From NCBI GenBank assembly GCA_036186865.1, contig AP025053.1, positions 10,054,950 through 10,118,949 on the forward strand: a stretch of DNA of 64,000 bases, written 5' to 3'. The position numbers were made by a program, and so were the translations under genes. The notes beneath the pieces were generated by a model. That model saw only the letters and a list, made by a program, of their open reading frames with translations. It did not search any database and was not told the origin of the DNA. Position 1 is the first letter of the stretch. Each line of letters starts with the position of its first letter. Source of the DNA: Eustoma russellianum (lineage: Eukaryota > Streptophyta > Magnoliopsida > Gentianales > Gentianaceae). Shown here piece by piece: positions 45,077 to 54,921 of this stretch.

Positions 45077-46690
45077 CTACTGAGAGTGGGTGTGTAATTG
45101 TGTCTTGAGGTCAGGATGTTTGGATAATTTTTTGTCGCTGAGGGTATTTGTGTAATTTATTGAAGCCGAGTTGATTTGGGCACTGTTGGCCAAAGGGGTA
45201 TTTTGGGAACTACAGGTTGTTTGGGGGCTTATTGGACCGAAGGGCAATTTGAGAATGTTAAGAGTTTTAGGGATGTTAGGGTTGAGGGGTATGAATGATA
45301 AAGCAATATAAGGGTTGAGGGTTTTAAGGGCCTCAACCCTACCTGTTAGCGCGTCTCTTCCTTGGCTGTTCTCCTGGCCATCGCTGGTCATCTCCTTCCT
45401 TCCCTCTTTCTGCCCCGCTATGCTCAACTCTTCTCCTTCTCCATTTTTTCTGGTACTAGAGCCAGCAGTTTCTCCATTGTTGGCACCTACCACAAGTGCT
45501 CCCCTGCCTACACCGCCTGTGCTCTTCTCCTCCCCCAGTTTGTTCCACCAATTTGGATATCCCACTATCTCAAAGCATTCTTTTTCTGTATGTTTTTGCT
45601 TTGCACAGTAAGTACATACTAGTTTGCTTTTGTCCTCTCCTCCATGCGATTATGTTGTTGTGCATGGGGGAAGGGTTTCAAATTTTTGGCCATCCTTGCC
45701 CTTGTGCACAATCCTGCTCCTAATCCCCATGTGATGAGTCTTCAACCGCTGAGGGGCCTCCTCTGATGATCTGCATGCGTGCTTCTTCTCTCCTAATGGC
45801 CGAGTAGCCCACTTCTGGGGAGGGCAGTGTCTCCCTCTTGAGAATGTCCCGTTTGATGGCTTCAAATTTTTCATCAGTGGCCATCAAGAGTTGATAGAGC
45901 CTCTATTCTTTGATTTTGTTGTTATAAACTGCGATGTCCTCTTGATCTTTTATGGGATTTGGATCCCTTCTGTCAATTACCATCCATATGCTGTGTAATC
46001 TATTCCACAGGTCTTCCAAACTGTTACTCCCTTGCTTGATGAAGTTGGCTCATTTGTCCAGGTCAAAGACTTGCAACGAGTCTGTTCCTACGCCATAAGT
46101 GACTGCTAGGCCATCCCACAAGGCCTTGGCGGTCAGATATTACGATACATTGTTCACCAAATTTGGCTCAGTATTCTGTATAAGCCATGTAAACACGCAG
46201 TGGTCATTTGTCTCCCACTATGAGTAATTGGGGTCTATGGCCGCCAGAGGAGGAGGTACACCTCTTAGGTGCTGACTCCGACCTCTCCCCCCGACGGCTT
46301 TTCTGATCAACATAGCACAGAGTCAATAGTTGTCACTGTTTAGTTTGATGTCAATGGATAGATTTTCTGAATTGATAGTTGGAATCTGTAAATTGAGGCC
46401 ACCCTGCAATAAATTAACCAGTTGAATGGCTAAGTCACTATTTTATGGTTTATTTTCTTTGCTCCCTGAAATTTTGTCTCTTGTTTATTACAGGTTTGAG
46501 GCTGCCTGATCTTGGCTGGGGTTTGAGATGGGTATCACAAGAGCTATGATGACACAGTTCTGAGTTTCTGATCAAAACGAACTATTCGTGTGATAGAACT
46601 CGGGGTTTGTTGCTGTTTGGTGGTTTTTTGTTTTTTTGCCATGATCTCGGTATCAGGTCTATTGAGACTAGACTATGAAAAATTTTGAGC
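45077..46690 (-). pseudogene. Copia gag of element D, broken
   Basis: Minus-strand fragments give AIDPNYS.WETNDHCVFTWLIQNTEPNLV, KALWDGLAVTYG and SNSLEDLWNRLHSIWMVIDRRDPN (46000-46300), the UBN2-type gag. A knuckle region ending CFEIVGYPNWWNKLG lies near 45535-45640. A 162-residue Ser/Gly/Asn-rich open piece (45077-45565) follows the knuckle. Several stops interrupt it. Confidence 0.78.
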
Positions 46691-46692
46691 CT

Positions 46693-46705
46693 TGCTCTGA
46701 TACCA
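46693..46705 (-). other. Primer-binding site of element D
   Basis: The minus strand reads TGGTATCAGAGCA directly next to the 5' LTR, matching initiator tRNA-Met. Confidence 0.9.
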
Positions 46706-46883
46706 AGTAAACGTGAATGAAATCTGTTTTCATTGATTAACTTGTTTACAAAGCCTTTCTCTCATAGTACAACACCGATAGCTAATTAAGGAACACACAT
46801 AAATACATGATTTGATTTGATTTGGTCTATGATTTGGTCTGATGATCCTCCTAGCTATGGTAAGATTTTATTCCTTCCCATCA
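46706..46883 (-). repeat. 5' LTR of element D
   Basis: It is 178 bases, paired with 41645-41837. It has one fewer TGATTTGATTTGGTCTA-type unit and carries an insertion TCTCATAG. Confidence 0.92.
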
Positions 46884-47173
46884 GGAATATGGATACCAAT
46901 AGGAAGAAAAACGATGACAATAAGAAAGTCGAGATACAACAAAAGTTGTTGTCCTTACAGCTAAAATGCCTCCACCACGAGCGAGGTGAACTCACACGGC
47001 ACAAACCTCCCAGGATATAACGGCTTCTTCCTTTCTTTCGCTCTACGAGAGGAACATGAACTTGCACAAGAGAAGTGTTTGATAGTAGAGGAAGAAGAAC
47101 AGAGTGTCGGAGGAATATAATTGCTGAAATTTTCAGAATTTTGCAAAATGTTGTATATATCATTTAAGATAGC

Positions 47174-47196
47174 AAGGCCTTATATTTATAGGCCTT
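47174..47196 (-). promoter_or_regulatory. TATA box of the C LTR within an inverted repeat
   Basis: The minus strand reads TATAAATATA (47181-47190) flanked by AAGGCCT and AGGCCTT arms. The position, downstream of the repeat array and before a leader-like region, fits an LTR promoter. Confidence 0.6.
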
Positions 47197-47337
47197 GGGT
47201 TGTGTAAAATCCTACTTTGAAAACCTATTTCAGCAGTTTAATTAACCTCCATGTCAGTTGAATATCGTTCATGTATGAAGGGAGATGATTCTAGGATCAA
47301 AATATACAATTCAAAGGGAAGAGTTCTGTCTTTTGGC

Positions 47338-47530
47338 ACATCGATGTGATCGATTGATGTCACTTCGATCGATCATTGGATGTTGGATAGAAACTTCCAA
47401 CTTTGCATTCTGCCAACATAGATCGATTGATGTCACATCGATCGGTCGATGTGATCGATCTATGTTGGATAGAGAGTTTCTAGCTTTGCATCCACACCAC
47501 ATACATCGATCGATGTGAACGATCTATGTC
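47338..47530. repeat. ATCGAT-rich imperfect tandem repeats in the C LTR
   Basis: Two and a half units of about 75-80 bases contain TCGATCGATGTGATCGAT-like inverted repeats. Each complete unit ends in GTTGGATAGA...CTTTGCAT. They lie in the U3-like part, upstream of the TATA box, where enhancer repeats are common in LTRs. Confidence 0.8.
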
Positions 47531-47712
47531 CAACAGAAAACTCAACTTCATTTCATCTTGCACTTGGTTCGATCTCACTCATACATGGATTGATCCAAGT
47601 GATTTCAAGTTTAAAGTGTTCAAATCATCTTTCAATCTTGCAAAAAACATCTTACATGTTTATATATAAGTTTGGAGCACATTTTATAGTACTTTTAACG
47701 TATTTTCCAACA

Positions 47713-48142
47713 ACCCCCCCACATGATCAAAACTTATATACAAACGTTTCCAAACGTTCTTAAACTGACCTCTCCATTATCAAACGAAGACAATGACACA
47801 TAGTGGACAATGACTCACGTCTTGAATTTGCCCCTTAGCACAAGAAGAAGTATATAAACAGAAATAAGATGATATTGACGTCTTGAACCTTACCTCTCTA
47901 TTGTTTATATAAACTTAAAACTGACATGTCATTGACTAGCTTCAGGTAAGTTCACGGTGTGGTGTGATATCGGCCATGCACCCAGTCTCAGGTTTTCTTA
48001 AGTGCTCTAGCGAGTTGTTCCAAACTCTCATAGGAAGTGGCACCACTTTCACGTTTATATAGATAGAATTCATCAAGTGTGCACTGCTCACACCATCATA
48101 CAATATGGCTATGAATTCCATTAATAGATTCTAAAAAATCTC
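47713..48142 (-). other. Polypurine tract and 3' end of element C
   Basis: The minus strand reads GATCATGTGGGGGGGT next to the LTR (47713-47725). The remainder to the S2 insertion is noncoding 3' sequence; no gene is seen in it. Confidence 0.75.
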
Positions 48143-49742
48143 TGTAGGATCTGCAAGGCACCACTAGAAGGGGGAGTTGAATATGAAAAATATGGTTTTT
48201 AAAATTGTTTTAGACCAAAAACCCAACTTCTGAAAAAAGCTTCTGTTTTCAGGACCTGTTTTGAAAACGTTTCTGAGTATCTCCTAAAAATTTCAGATTA
48301 AAATTCAACATTTAACCCCTTTAGAAATTGTTGGTGGCCAGATTGCGTAAATCTGCCAGAAATGGTAGTCTGATTTGAAAAATTAATTCCAATTAAACCA
48401 GGACTCAAAATGCTATAAAAATTTAATGACTAATTCCTTATTAGGTGTATTTAATTGGGTTGAAACAGTTTTGAAAAATTCTTTTGGGAGGTTAGTCAAA
48501 TACGTTCAAAGTCTCAACCTTTGCAAGCCTGAAAATCAGACTGCACTAGTCTCAGAACTTTTGATGTTTGGATGACTTATACTTGTCCAAAAGGGTTGAA
48601 ACTTACGTCAAAAGAACCTTAAGACGTGTGGCTATGTTTCTTGAAAGTTACATGATTTTTAAAGTTTGTTTACTATTTTTAAGAACGTGATAAAAATGAT
48701 GCACTGTGCTGGAAACTGAAAGTAAGTGCTGAAAAGTAAAGAACACAAGGAATTTTATACTTGTTCGGTTAAATCAACCTACTCCAGTCTTCGAGAACAC
48801 CTTCCTCGGTTATCACTAATCACAAAACACAAACAACACCTTACCACACAGGGTTGATGAAGTTATACACCAACTCCAACCATTTACAAACCTTGTATAG
48901 CTCCTTTCTTTATGTCACCAACATTGTACTTCATTCTTGGCTAATCAAGATGCCAACAAAGCTCCACATATGCTCCATTAAGCCGAGATAGGCGTGTACC
49001 TTTGAACTTGAACATGTGCTGGATTTATTTTTGCAAACTTCGTAAAATAGTGCACAATAATTGTACACATATGGTATATTCTAATCAGCCCTTAATTGAT
49101 TTTTCTAGAACACTTTAGAATGTATAGAGTATGTAAAAAGTGTCTAGATACATGTGGTATGTCATGCCAAAAATGTTCCATGTGTCATGTTCGTAGAAAA
49201 CCGTATGTTCGACGTTTGTCGATTACCCTATTTTTCTCCGATTAGATTCCAACTTTTTGCACATGTTATATATATTATGTTATACATAATATGCATAAAT
49301 TAAACTTTAATATTCAGCTCTCATGGCTGATTAAAGTGGCGCCTACATGTGACAAAAATGTTGAATTTGAAATCTCCACAATTTGGCCTTAATTGGCGGT
49401 GGTTTGTGTGTGCCAACATGGAATGATTTTATGGCTGTATATACCATATAAGCCACGAAATTTGTGGCCATTTTTTTGAAGTGTAGGGGCTGGCCATCTA
49501 TATATAGCAAGTACGTGACACGTTGCCGAAGTTTCGGTATTCACCCGATACGACAATTTTTTGGTTTAGAACCTTTTAACGTGTTTTGTCATCACCATGA
49601 CTTATATCATATGATATAAGACCTGAATATATTCATAAATATGAGATAAATATAGTGGTGTGACGTTAACGCACGTTCGTAAAATATATAACGTGTCGGT
49701 AGTACGTTGGAATATATGTCTATAGTGCCTTTTAAAAAAATC

Positions 49743-49786
<44 letters not shown>

Positions 49787-50112
49787 CGTAAAGGAGCAAT
49801 ACTCTGGCAGCGTCAACTCTCTCTGGCGAAAACCGGCGGTTGGCGTAAGCCACCGCCGCCGTCAACGCATCTACGATTCCCATCAATTTGCATCTGCATC
49901 TTTGTTAATACATTGCGCTCTACTGCTGTTTTTTCACTCGATCGCATGGAAAGATTGTAGCTTTTCCATTATTCTTCATCGAATCCTCCTACAACAGCGA
50001 TTCAGACGGGATCCGTTGCACTCATTTCGACGGGGTCACCGCTGCCGCCATTCCCTAACGCTTTGCTGGCTCTCATCGAAACTTACCACAGCCGACATTG
50101 CGATTCAGCGCA

Positions 50113-51664
50113 ATGGCTACTGCACCTACATTCGCCGCAGTAGTGGCCGGATCGGCCGCTCCACCGATCACCATCTCGCCGAAGACAGCGACTCGTTACA
50201 AAGGTATTCCAATGGTATCTTTCCTTGATTCGGAAATTGATGCGCTTGCTGCTCCTTTTCGGTATTCTCTAGTTGGTACTTTTTGGTATGGTCGTCCCCC
50301 ATTAAAGGTCATACGTGCAGTCTTTGAGAAGATTGGGTTTCATCACGACCTTCGGATTACTCTTATTGATCAAACACATATTTTGATGAATTTTAACAAT
50401 GAGGCGGATTATTTGCGATGTTTTTATCGCCGATCTTGGCAAATTTCTGGTTGCCACATGAGGGTTAGGAAGTGGACTGTTGATTTTGATCCATCCTCCG
50501 ATGTCCCCATCGTGCCGGTTTTGGTTGCCCTCCCTGCACTGCCGATACACCTTCATCAGCAGGAAGCTTTATTTGAAATCGTTCGTTCCATTGGTTTACC
50601 AATCAATTTAGACGTGGCTACCTCCAAGGGCCTGCGTCCGTCAGTAGCTCGGGTGTGTGGAGATTGATGTATCTCAAGATTTGCCTAAAAAAATATATCT
50701 ACAAGCCAAAGGTCGTTTAATCTTGCAGCCCATTGTTTATGAAGATTTACCTGTATTCTGCACTGACTGCCGCAGACTGGGACATGCACTCGCTGATTGC
50801 TCATCCACAGGAGAATCGAGTATTCCACCACCACCTCCTCCGCCTCCCCCTGTTCGTCAGCCCAAAACGCGGTGGACCCCTGTTAAACGTCCATCAGCCG
50901 CAAATCCTTCAGCACATGAGGGAATCATTGATGTTGAAGACCCTAAGGACCTCCCCATAAATATCAAAGGACTTATGGCTCAAAGTGCACAGCCACCTTT
51001 ATCGACAGTTGATCCATCACACGTTCCAGCCGTTCTGGATGAAGCATCTGATACCACGCAACACCCTGCGCCTACTGCTGATCCATCTATATCGCAGATT
51101 TTCTCTAGGCTGACTGCAGATTTATGTCCGGTACTGGTAGTGCCGCCTACATTGGAGTTTCAAAAGCAACAGGATCAGCAGCACATAGATACAGCTACAC
51201 TATCTCTGCCCTTGGAGATTTCAGACACGACCATACAGCATGCTCACGAGATGAACCCACCGTTTGAAGTGGCTCCGGAAGTCCAAATTCAATCCATTCA
51301 AGTTGAATTGCCAGTTCCACTAGCGATAATGCCAGCCATTGGCCAGCCTGCTTATGATCCCTTAATTGAACAATTCTATCAAGATCACTTTCGGGAAGAG
51401 GAAGAGGAAGTTGATTTGGCACTAGGTTCGGACAATGAAGCTTCTCTTTCATATACTCGCCGTAAAGGGACTGAATATGATGATCTACGCGAGAGTTTGA
51501 TCATTGCGGGCGATGATATGGATTGTTGCAGGACATCGACTGGTGGCGGAACTCTCCTTGGTGGACTATCTCGGAAAAAACGCAGATCTCGGAAGGTTCT
51601 TCCACCACCTCCACCGTCCTCAATGGTTACTAGACGGCGCAGTCATCGTTCTTTTGAAATATAG
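50113..51664 (+). pseudogene. LINE ORF1-like protein (DUF4283 plus zinc knuckle), one frameshift
   Basis: From ATG 50113 (MATAPTFAAVVAG) the first part matches the DUF4283 pattern of plant LINE ORF1 proteins: YSLVGTFWYGRPPLKVIRAVFEKIG, ILMNFNNEADYLRCFYRRSW, WTVDFDPSSDVPIVPVLVALPALPIHL and EIVRSIGLPINLDVAT. A frameshift near 50650 moves the rest to another frame, where DVSQDLPKKIYLQ and the zinc knuckle CTDCRRLGHALADC (CX2CX4HX4C, 50759-50800) follow. Then come a proline run, a long low-complexity region and a basic C terminus (RKKRRSRK, RRRSHRS). Total is about 515 codons. ORF1 proteins bind RNA. The start is chosen at MATAPT; an in-frame ATG lies five codons earlier. Confidence 0.82.
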
Positions 51665-51773
51665 ATAGATTAGCAGTCCCACGACTGATCATTTGATTTC
51701 TTTTTCTTTTATTTTAGCTTTTAGTAACGGCTCCCTCGGCCATTAACGCGGGATATGATACATAAATAAAAGC

Positions 51774-51795
51774 CGGAAGGTGCATACTCCTTCCG
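51774..51795 (+). other. 3'-terminal hairpin of the LINE-like insertion
   Basis: Arms CGGAAGG (51774-51780) and CCTTCCG (51789-51795) enclose an 8-base loop, 7 bases before the A tail. Some LINE reverse transcriptases recognise such 3' hairpins. Confidence 0.7.
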
Positions 51796-52183
51796 TTTAA
51801 ATAAAAAAAATATATATATATAAAGGCGTGTATAATGAGAGGGAAGAAGACTTTCCATTCTTTAATTTGTTGCATTTGTGCCTTCTCCAAATATATCACC
51901 ATTTAATGAACTACTTAGTTCATTTAACTAAGTGCTTCACTTAGTGAACTAGTTTAGTTCATTAATGGTGGCACCTGAAAATAGTTCAAACACAACAAAT
52001 GTTTGCCATTTGATGTAAGCTTTAAAGCTTCATGGCACGTTAGTACGGCAACAATATATATGAACTATATAAGACAAGTTTCATGCAAAAACTTGTCAAG
52101 TCATAAAACGTGTCATGCATTTCTTTGGTACACGTTATTTAAATCATGCATTTTGTAATCACTCAAACCCCTTTTTCTCAACA

Positions 52184-52768
52184 ATCTCACCCTCATTTAC
52201 TTGCATCAGGCACTATCTTCAACAACACCATAGGGAGGGACACATTGATAGTGCTAACTAAGATTATTTTGTGACTTGTTATTACCACATTGAGCCCTGT
52301 TCACAGGATCTCTGCTAGTAGTGGGTTGGGTTGCCGTCACATAGAATCCACTTCGAATGGAACAAGTCCCATACCCCTCGATGTTTCACAGACCAACTTT
52401 TTTCATAATCCTTTTGTCAAAGAGTCAGCCAAGTTAAACTCGGATCTTACAAATTCCAAGTTAACCACCCCTGAACTCATCAAATGTCGCACAATATTGT
52501 GTCTCAATCGAATATGCCTGCTTTTTCCATTATAAATTCTTTTCTTCGCTCGAGAAACCGCAGCCCGCAAATCACAATGTATAGACACAGAAGGCATAGG
52601 TTTAGTCCACAAAGGAATATCTACAAGCAAATTTCTTAACCATTTGGCTTCCGTACATGCAAGTTCTAAGGCAACAAATTCAGATTCCATTGTTGACTTT
52701 GCTTTACATGATTGCTTAGATGATTTCCATGAAAATAGCACTACCACCCAAAGTAAACACATATCCAT
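52184..52768 (-). pseudogene. RNase H of element C
   Basis: The piece 52403-52768 reads FSWKSSKQSCKAKSTMESEFVALELACTEAKWLRNLL, HCDLRAAVSRAK and RHIRLRHNIVRHLMSSGVVNLEFVRSEFNLADSLTKGL. This is copia RNase H with the catalytic E in TMESEF; the DN pair of the family reads DL. 52184-52402 holds the C-terminal and 3' end. Confidence 0.85.
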
Positions 52769-53740
52769 TAGTTAATTTAATTTCATTATTATCCACTACC
52801 CAAATAGCATCACAAAATCCTTATAATACACAAGGATTTCCACTAAAAAACCAAGAACCATGGTTCCTCTAAGATATTTCAAAAGTCTTCTTAAAGCAAA
52901 CCAATGTGCATTACTTGGATTGTGTGTGTGTCTAGCAAGTCTATTTACAGCATATGCAATATCCGGTCTAGTGCAATTCATTAGATACATTACACTACCA
53001 ATGATTCTTACATACTTACATTGTGAAACACTTTCACCTTTATTCTTCTCTAATCTTCCGTTAGGATCAAAGGGTGTACTTACCGCTTTACAATCAAAGT
53101 GATTAAATTTCTTTAACAGTTTTTCAACATAATGACTTTGACAAAGCATATAACCCCTACACTTCTCAACTAACTTATGACCAAGAATAAAATTCGCTTT
53201 ACCCATATCTTTGATATCAAAAACTGTTGACAAAAATAATTTGGTTTTATTAACAACATCCAAATTTGCACCAAATATCAACATGTCATCAACATATAAG
53301 AAAATAATCACACCGTCAAGATTATCAAATTTGCTATGAACACATCTATCACTTTCATTTACTGCATAGCCATTTGCTATCACAGCATTATCTAATTTTT
53401 CATGCCATTTCTTAGGGGCCTGTTTTAAACCATACAATGATTTCTTTAATCTACATACTTTGTGTTCTTGACCTTTCACAATCTTTCCCTTAGGTTGTCT
53501 CATGTAGATTTCTTTATCTCAGTCTCCATTAAAAAACACAGTTTTTACATCCACTTGATGTACTATAAGATTATAGATAGAAGCTAATGCAACTAGCACC
53601 CTAATAGTTGTTATTCTAGCAACCGGTGCATAGGTGTCAAAGAAATCTACTCCTTCTTGTTGAGTAAATTCTTTAGCCACTAATCTAGCTTTAAACTTAT
53701 TTATAGTGCCATCCGCCTTCTATTTCTTTCTAAACATCCA
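52769..53740 (-). pseudogene. Reverse transcriptase of element C, broken
   Basis: 53504-53740 carries KARLVAKEFTQQEGVDFFDTYAPVARITTIRVL and HQVDVKTVFFNGD with a stop. 52796-53503 carries KVCRLKKSLYGLKQAPKKWHEKLD, IIFLYVDDMLIFGANLDVV (YVDD intact), YVRIIGSVMYLMNCTRPDIAYAVNRLARHTHNP and HWFALRRLLKYLRGT. The wording is Tork-like. One stop and one frame change interrupt it. Confidence 0.87.
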
Positions 53741-54231
53741 TTTACAACCTATAGGATTACAACATCTAGGTAAATCTACCACTTCCCAAGTGTGGTTACT
53801 CATAATTGAATATAATTCACTGTTTATAGCTTCTTTCCAAAATGTTGCATCTATGGATTTCATAGCATCTTGGTAAGTTTTTGGATCTTCTTCAAGGATA
53901 AACACTTTAGTAAAGTCATTACCAAATGTTTTCTCAATCCTTTTCCTTTTGCTTCTTCTTAGTGAATCCGGTTCTGTATTAACTACAGTTTTGCTAGATT
54001 CACCATTTTGATAAGTAGAATGACCTGAAACCTTTTGTTGTTTCATAGGAAAAATAGTCTCAAATAATTTAACATCTTTAGACTCTATAGTTGCAGAATT
54101 CTCAACAATCATAAACCTATATGCTGCGCTGTTTTGGCCATATCCTATAAACACACAATCTTTGGTTCTTGGCCCTATTTTATTCCTTTGGAATTCTGGA
54201 ATACCAACCTTTGCTAAACACCCCTACACTT
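53741..54231 (-). pseudogene. Integrase-RT linker and RT start of element C
   Basis: The piece 53720-54154 starts with the integrase end (MFIGYGQNSAAYRFMIVENSATIESKDVKLFE). It continues through a basic linker (RRSKRKRIEKTFGNDF) and the RT leader TYQDAMKSIDATFWKEAINSELYSIMSNHTWEVVDLPRCCNPIGCKWMFRKK. Confidence 0.85.
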
Positions 54232-54921
54232 TCAAGGTGTTTTATTGGTCCTTTTATGTGGTATTCTATTCAATATATGACATGCACAAAGAATAGTCTC
54301 ACCCCACAAATTATCCGGTAAACCAGAACTAATAAGCATAGCATTCATCATATTCTTAAGCATTCTATTCTTTCTCTCAGCTACACCATTAGATTGTGGA
54401 GTATAAGGCAGATTTACTTCATGAATTATGCTATGTTCTTCACAAAACTTTTGTAATGAAGTAGCCATATATTCACCTCCTCTATCGGATCTTAATCGTT
54501 TGATTTTCCTTTCTAATTGATTTTCTACTTCATTCTTAAATTTCTTGAACATGTCTTCAACCTCATCTTTATGACTTAGTAAATATACTCTAGTGAACAT
54601 TGAATAATCATCAATGAAGGTAATATAGTATCTTTTACCTCCTCTACTTACATGATTCTTGAAATCACTTAAGTCACTATATATGAGGTCTAATTTATCT
54701 AGGAATCTTTGAACACTTTTAAATGGTTTGTTATGATGCTTGACTTCAAAACAATATTCACATCTTTCTAATTTATCCTCATTTGCTAGAGATATGACAT
54801 TCATGCTTTTTTAATCTTCTTAAAGCATCAAAATTAACATGACCTAATCTAGAATGACAAAGATCATAAGAATCAATCAAGTACACAGAAGAAGAGGCAT
54901 TCTTATTAGTAATACACGTAG
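54232..54921 (-). pseudogene. Integrase and GAG-pre-integrase of element C
   Basis: 54232-54804 contains the zinc end (CEYCFEVKHHNKPF) and the DDE core: LIYSDLSDFKNH, LRSDRGGEYMATSLQKFCEEHSIIHEVNLPYTPQSNGVAERKNRMLKNMM, all three acidic residues present. 54805-54921 gives VYLIDSYDLCHSRLGHVNFDALRRLKK, the GAG-pre-integrase motif, cut at 54921 by gypsy LTR I and resuming at 58186. Confidence 0.87.

Larger units (their letters stand above)
41645..46883 (-). mobile_element. Short-LTR Ty1/copia retrotransposon D
   Basis: LTRs of only 193 and 178 bases (41645-41837 and 46706-46883) bracket primer site, gag, protease, integrase, RT and RNase H on the minus strand, 5.24 kb in all. The flanks GGAAG (41640-41644) and GGAAT (46884-46888) are a target duplication with one mismatch. 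It sits inside the 3' LTR of element C. Reading frames are broken at many places. Confidence 0.92.
46884..47712 (-). repeat. 3' LTR of element C, main piece
   Basis: On the minus strand it starts TGTTGGAAAATACG at 47712, next to a polypurine tract. It contains the ATCGAT-rich repeats (47338-47530), a TATA box (47181-47190) and a leader-like region to 46884, where element D begins. The GGTTTGTGCCGTG...CTGTAAGGACAAC stretch resembles Tork-type LTRs. Confidence 0.8.
49790..51810 (+). mobile_element. LINE-like retro-insertion carrying only ORF1
   Basis: It is 2.02 kb, inserted in the TA tract of S2. Flanks of 19 bases, (TA)n then AGGCGT (49771-49789 and 51811-51829), differ at one base and look like a target duplication. 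The right end has TTTAAATAAAAAAAA, a short A tail, preceded by a hairpin (51774-51795). These are marks of target-primed reverse transcription. There is a 320-base 5' region, one ORF1-like gene and a short 3' region; endonuclease and reverse transcriptase are absent. It is either an internally deleted LINE, a non-autonomous derivative, or a retrocopy of a DUF4283 gene. Confidence 0.75.
48143..52183 (-). repeat. Solo LTR S2 (element F family, reversed), with LINE-like insertion
   Basis: It starts TGTAGGATCTGC and ends TTTTTCTCAACA, the reverse complement of the F LTR ends. A perfect target duplication ATCTC lies at 48138-48142 and 52184-52188. Compared with F it lacks 985 bases, between two copies of ACAAGG (junction at 48891-48896), which removes all three palindromes and the TATA-like region. 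Its TA tract is split by a 2-kb LINE-like insertion. It lies in the 3' end of element C. Confidence 0.93.

Noticed and set aside
45315..45723. Overlapping plus-strand open frames of 75-98 codons in element D
   Set aside because: They are the antisense of the gag region of element D, whose zinc-knuckle end reads on the minus strand.
46708..47163. Open stretches on both strands near 46817-47163 considered as a host gene
   Set aside because: They lie across the edge of element D and inside the LTR of element C and match no protein; they are LTR sequence.
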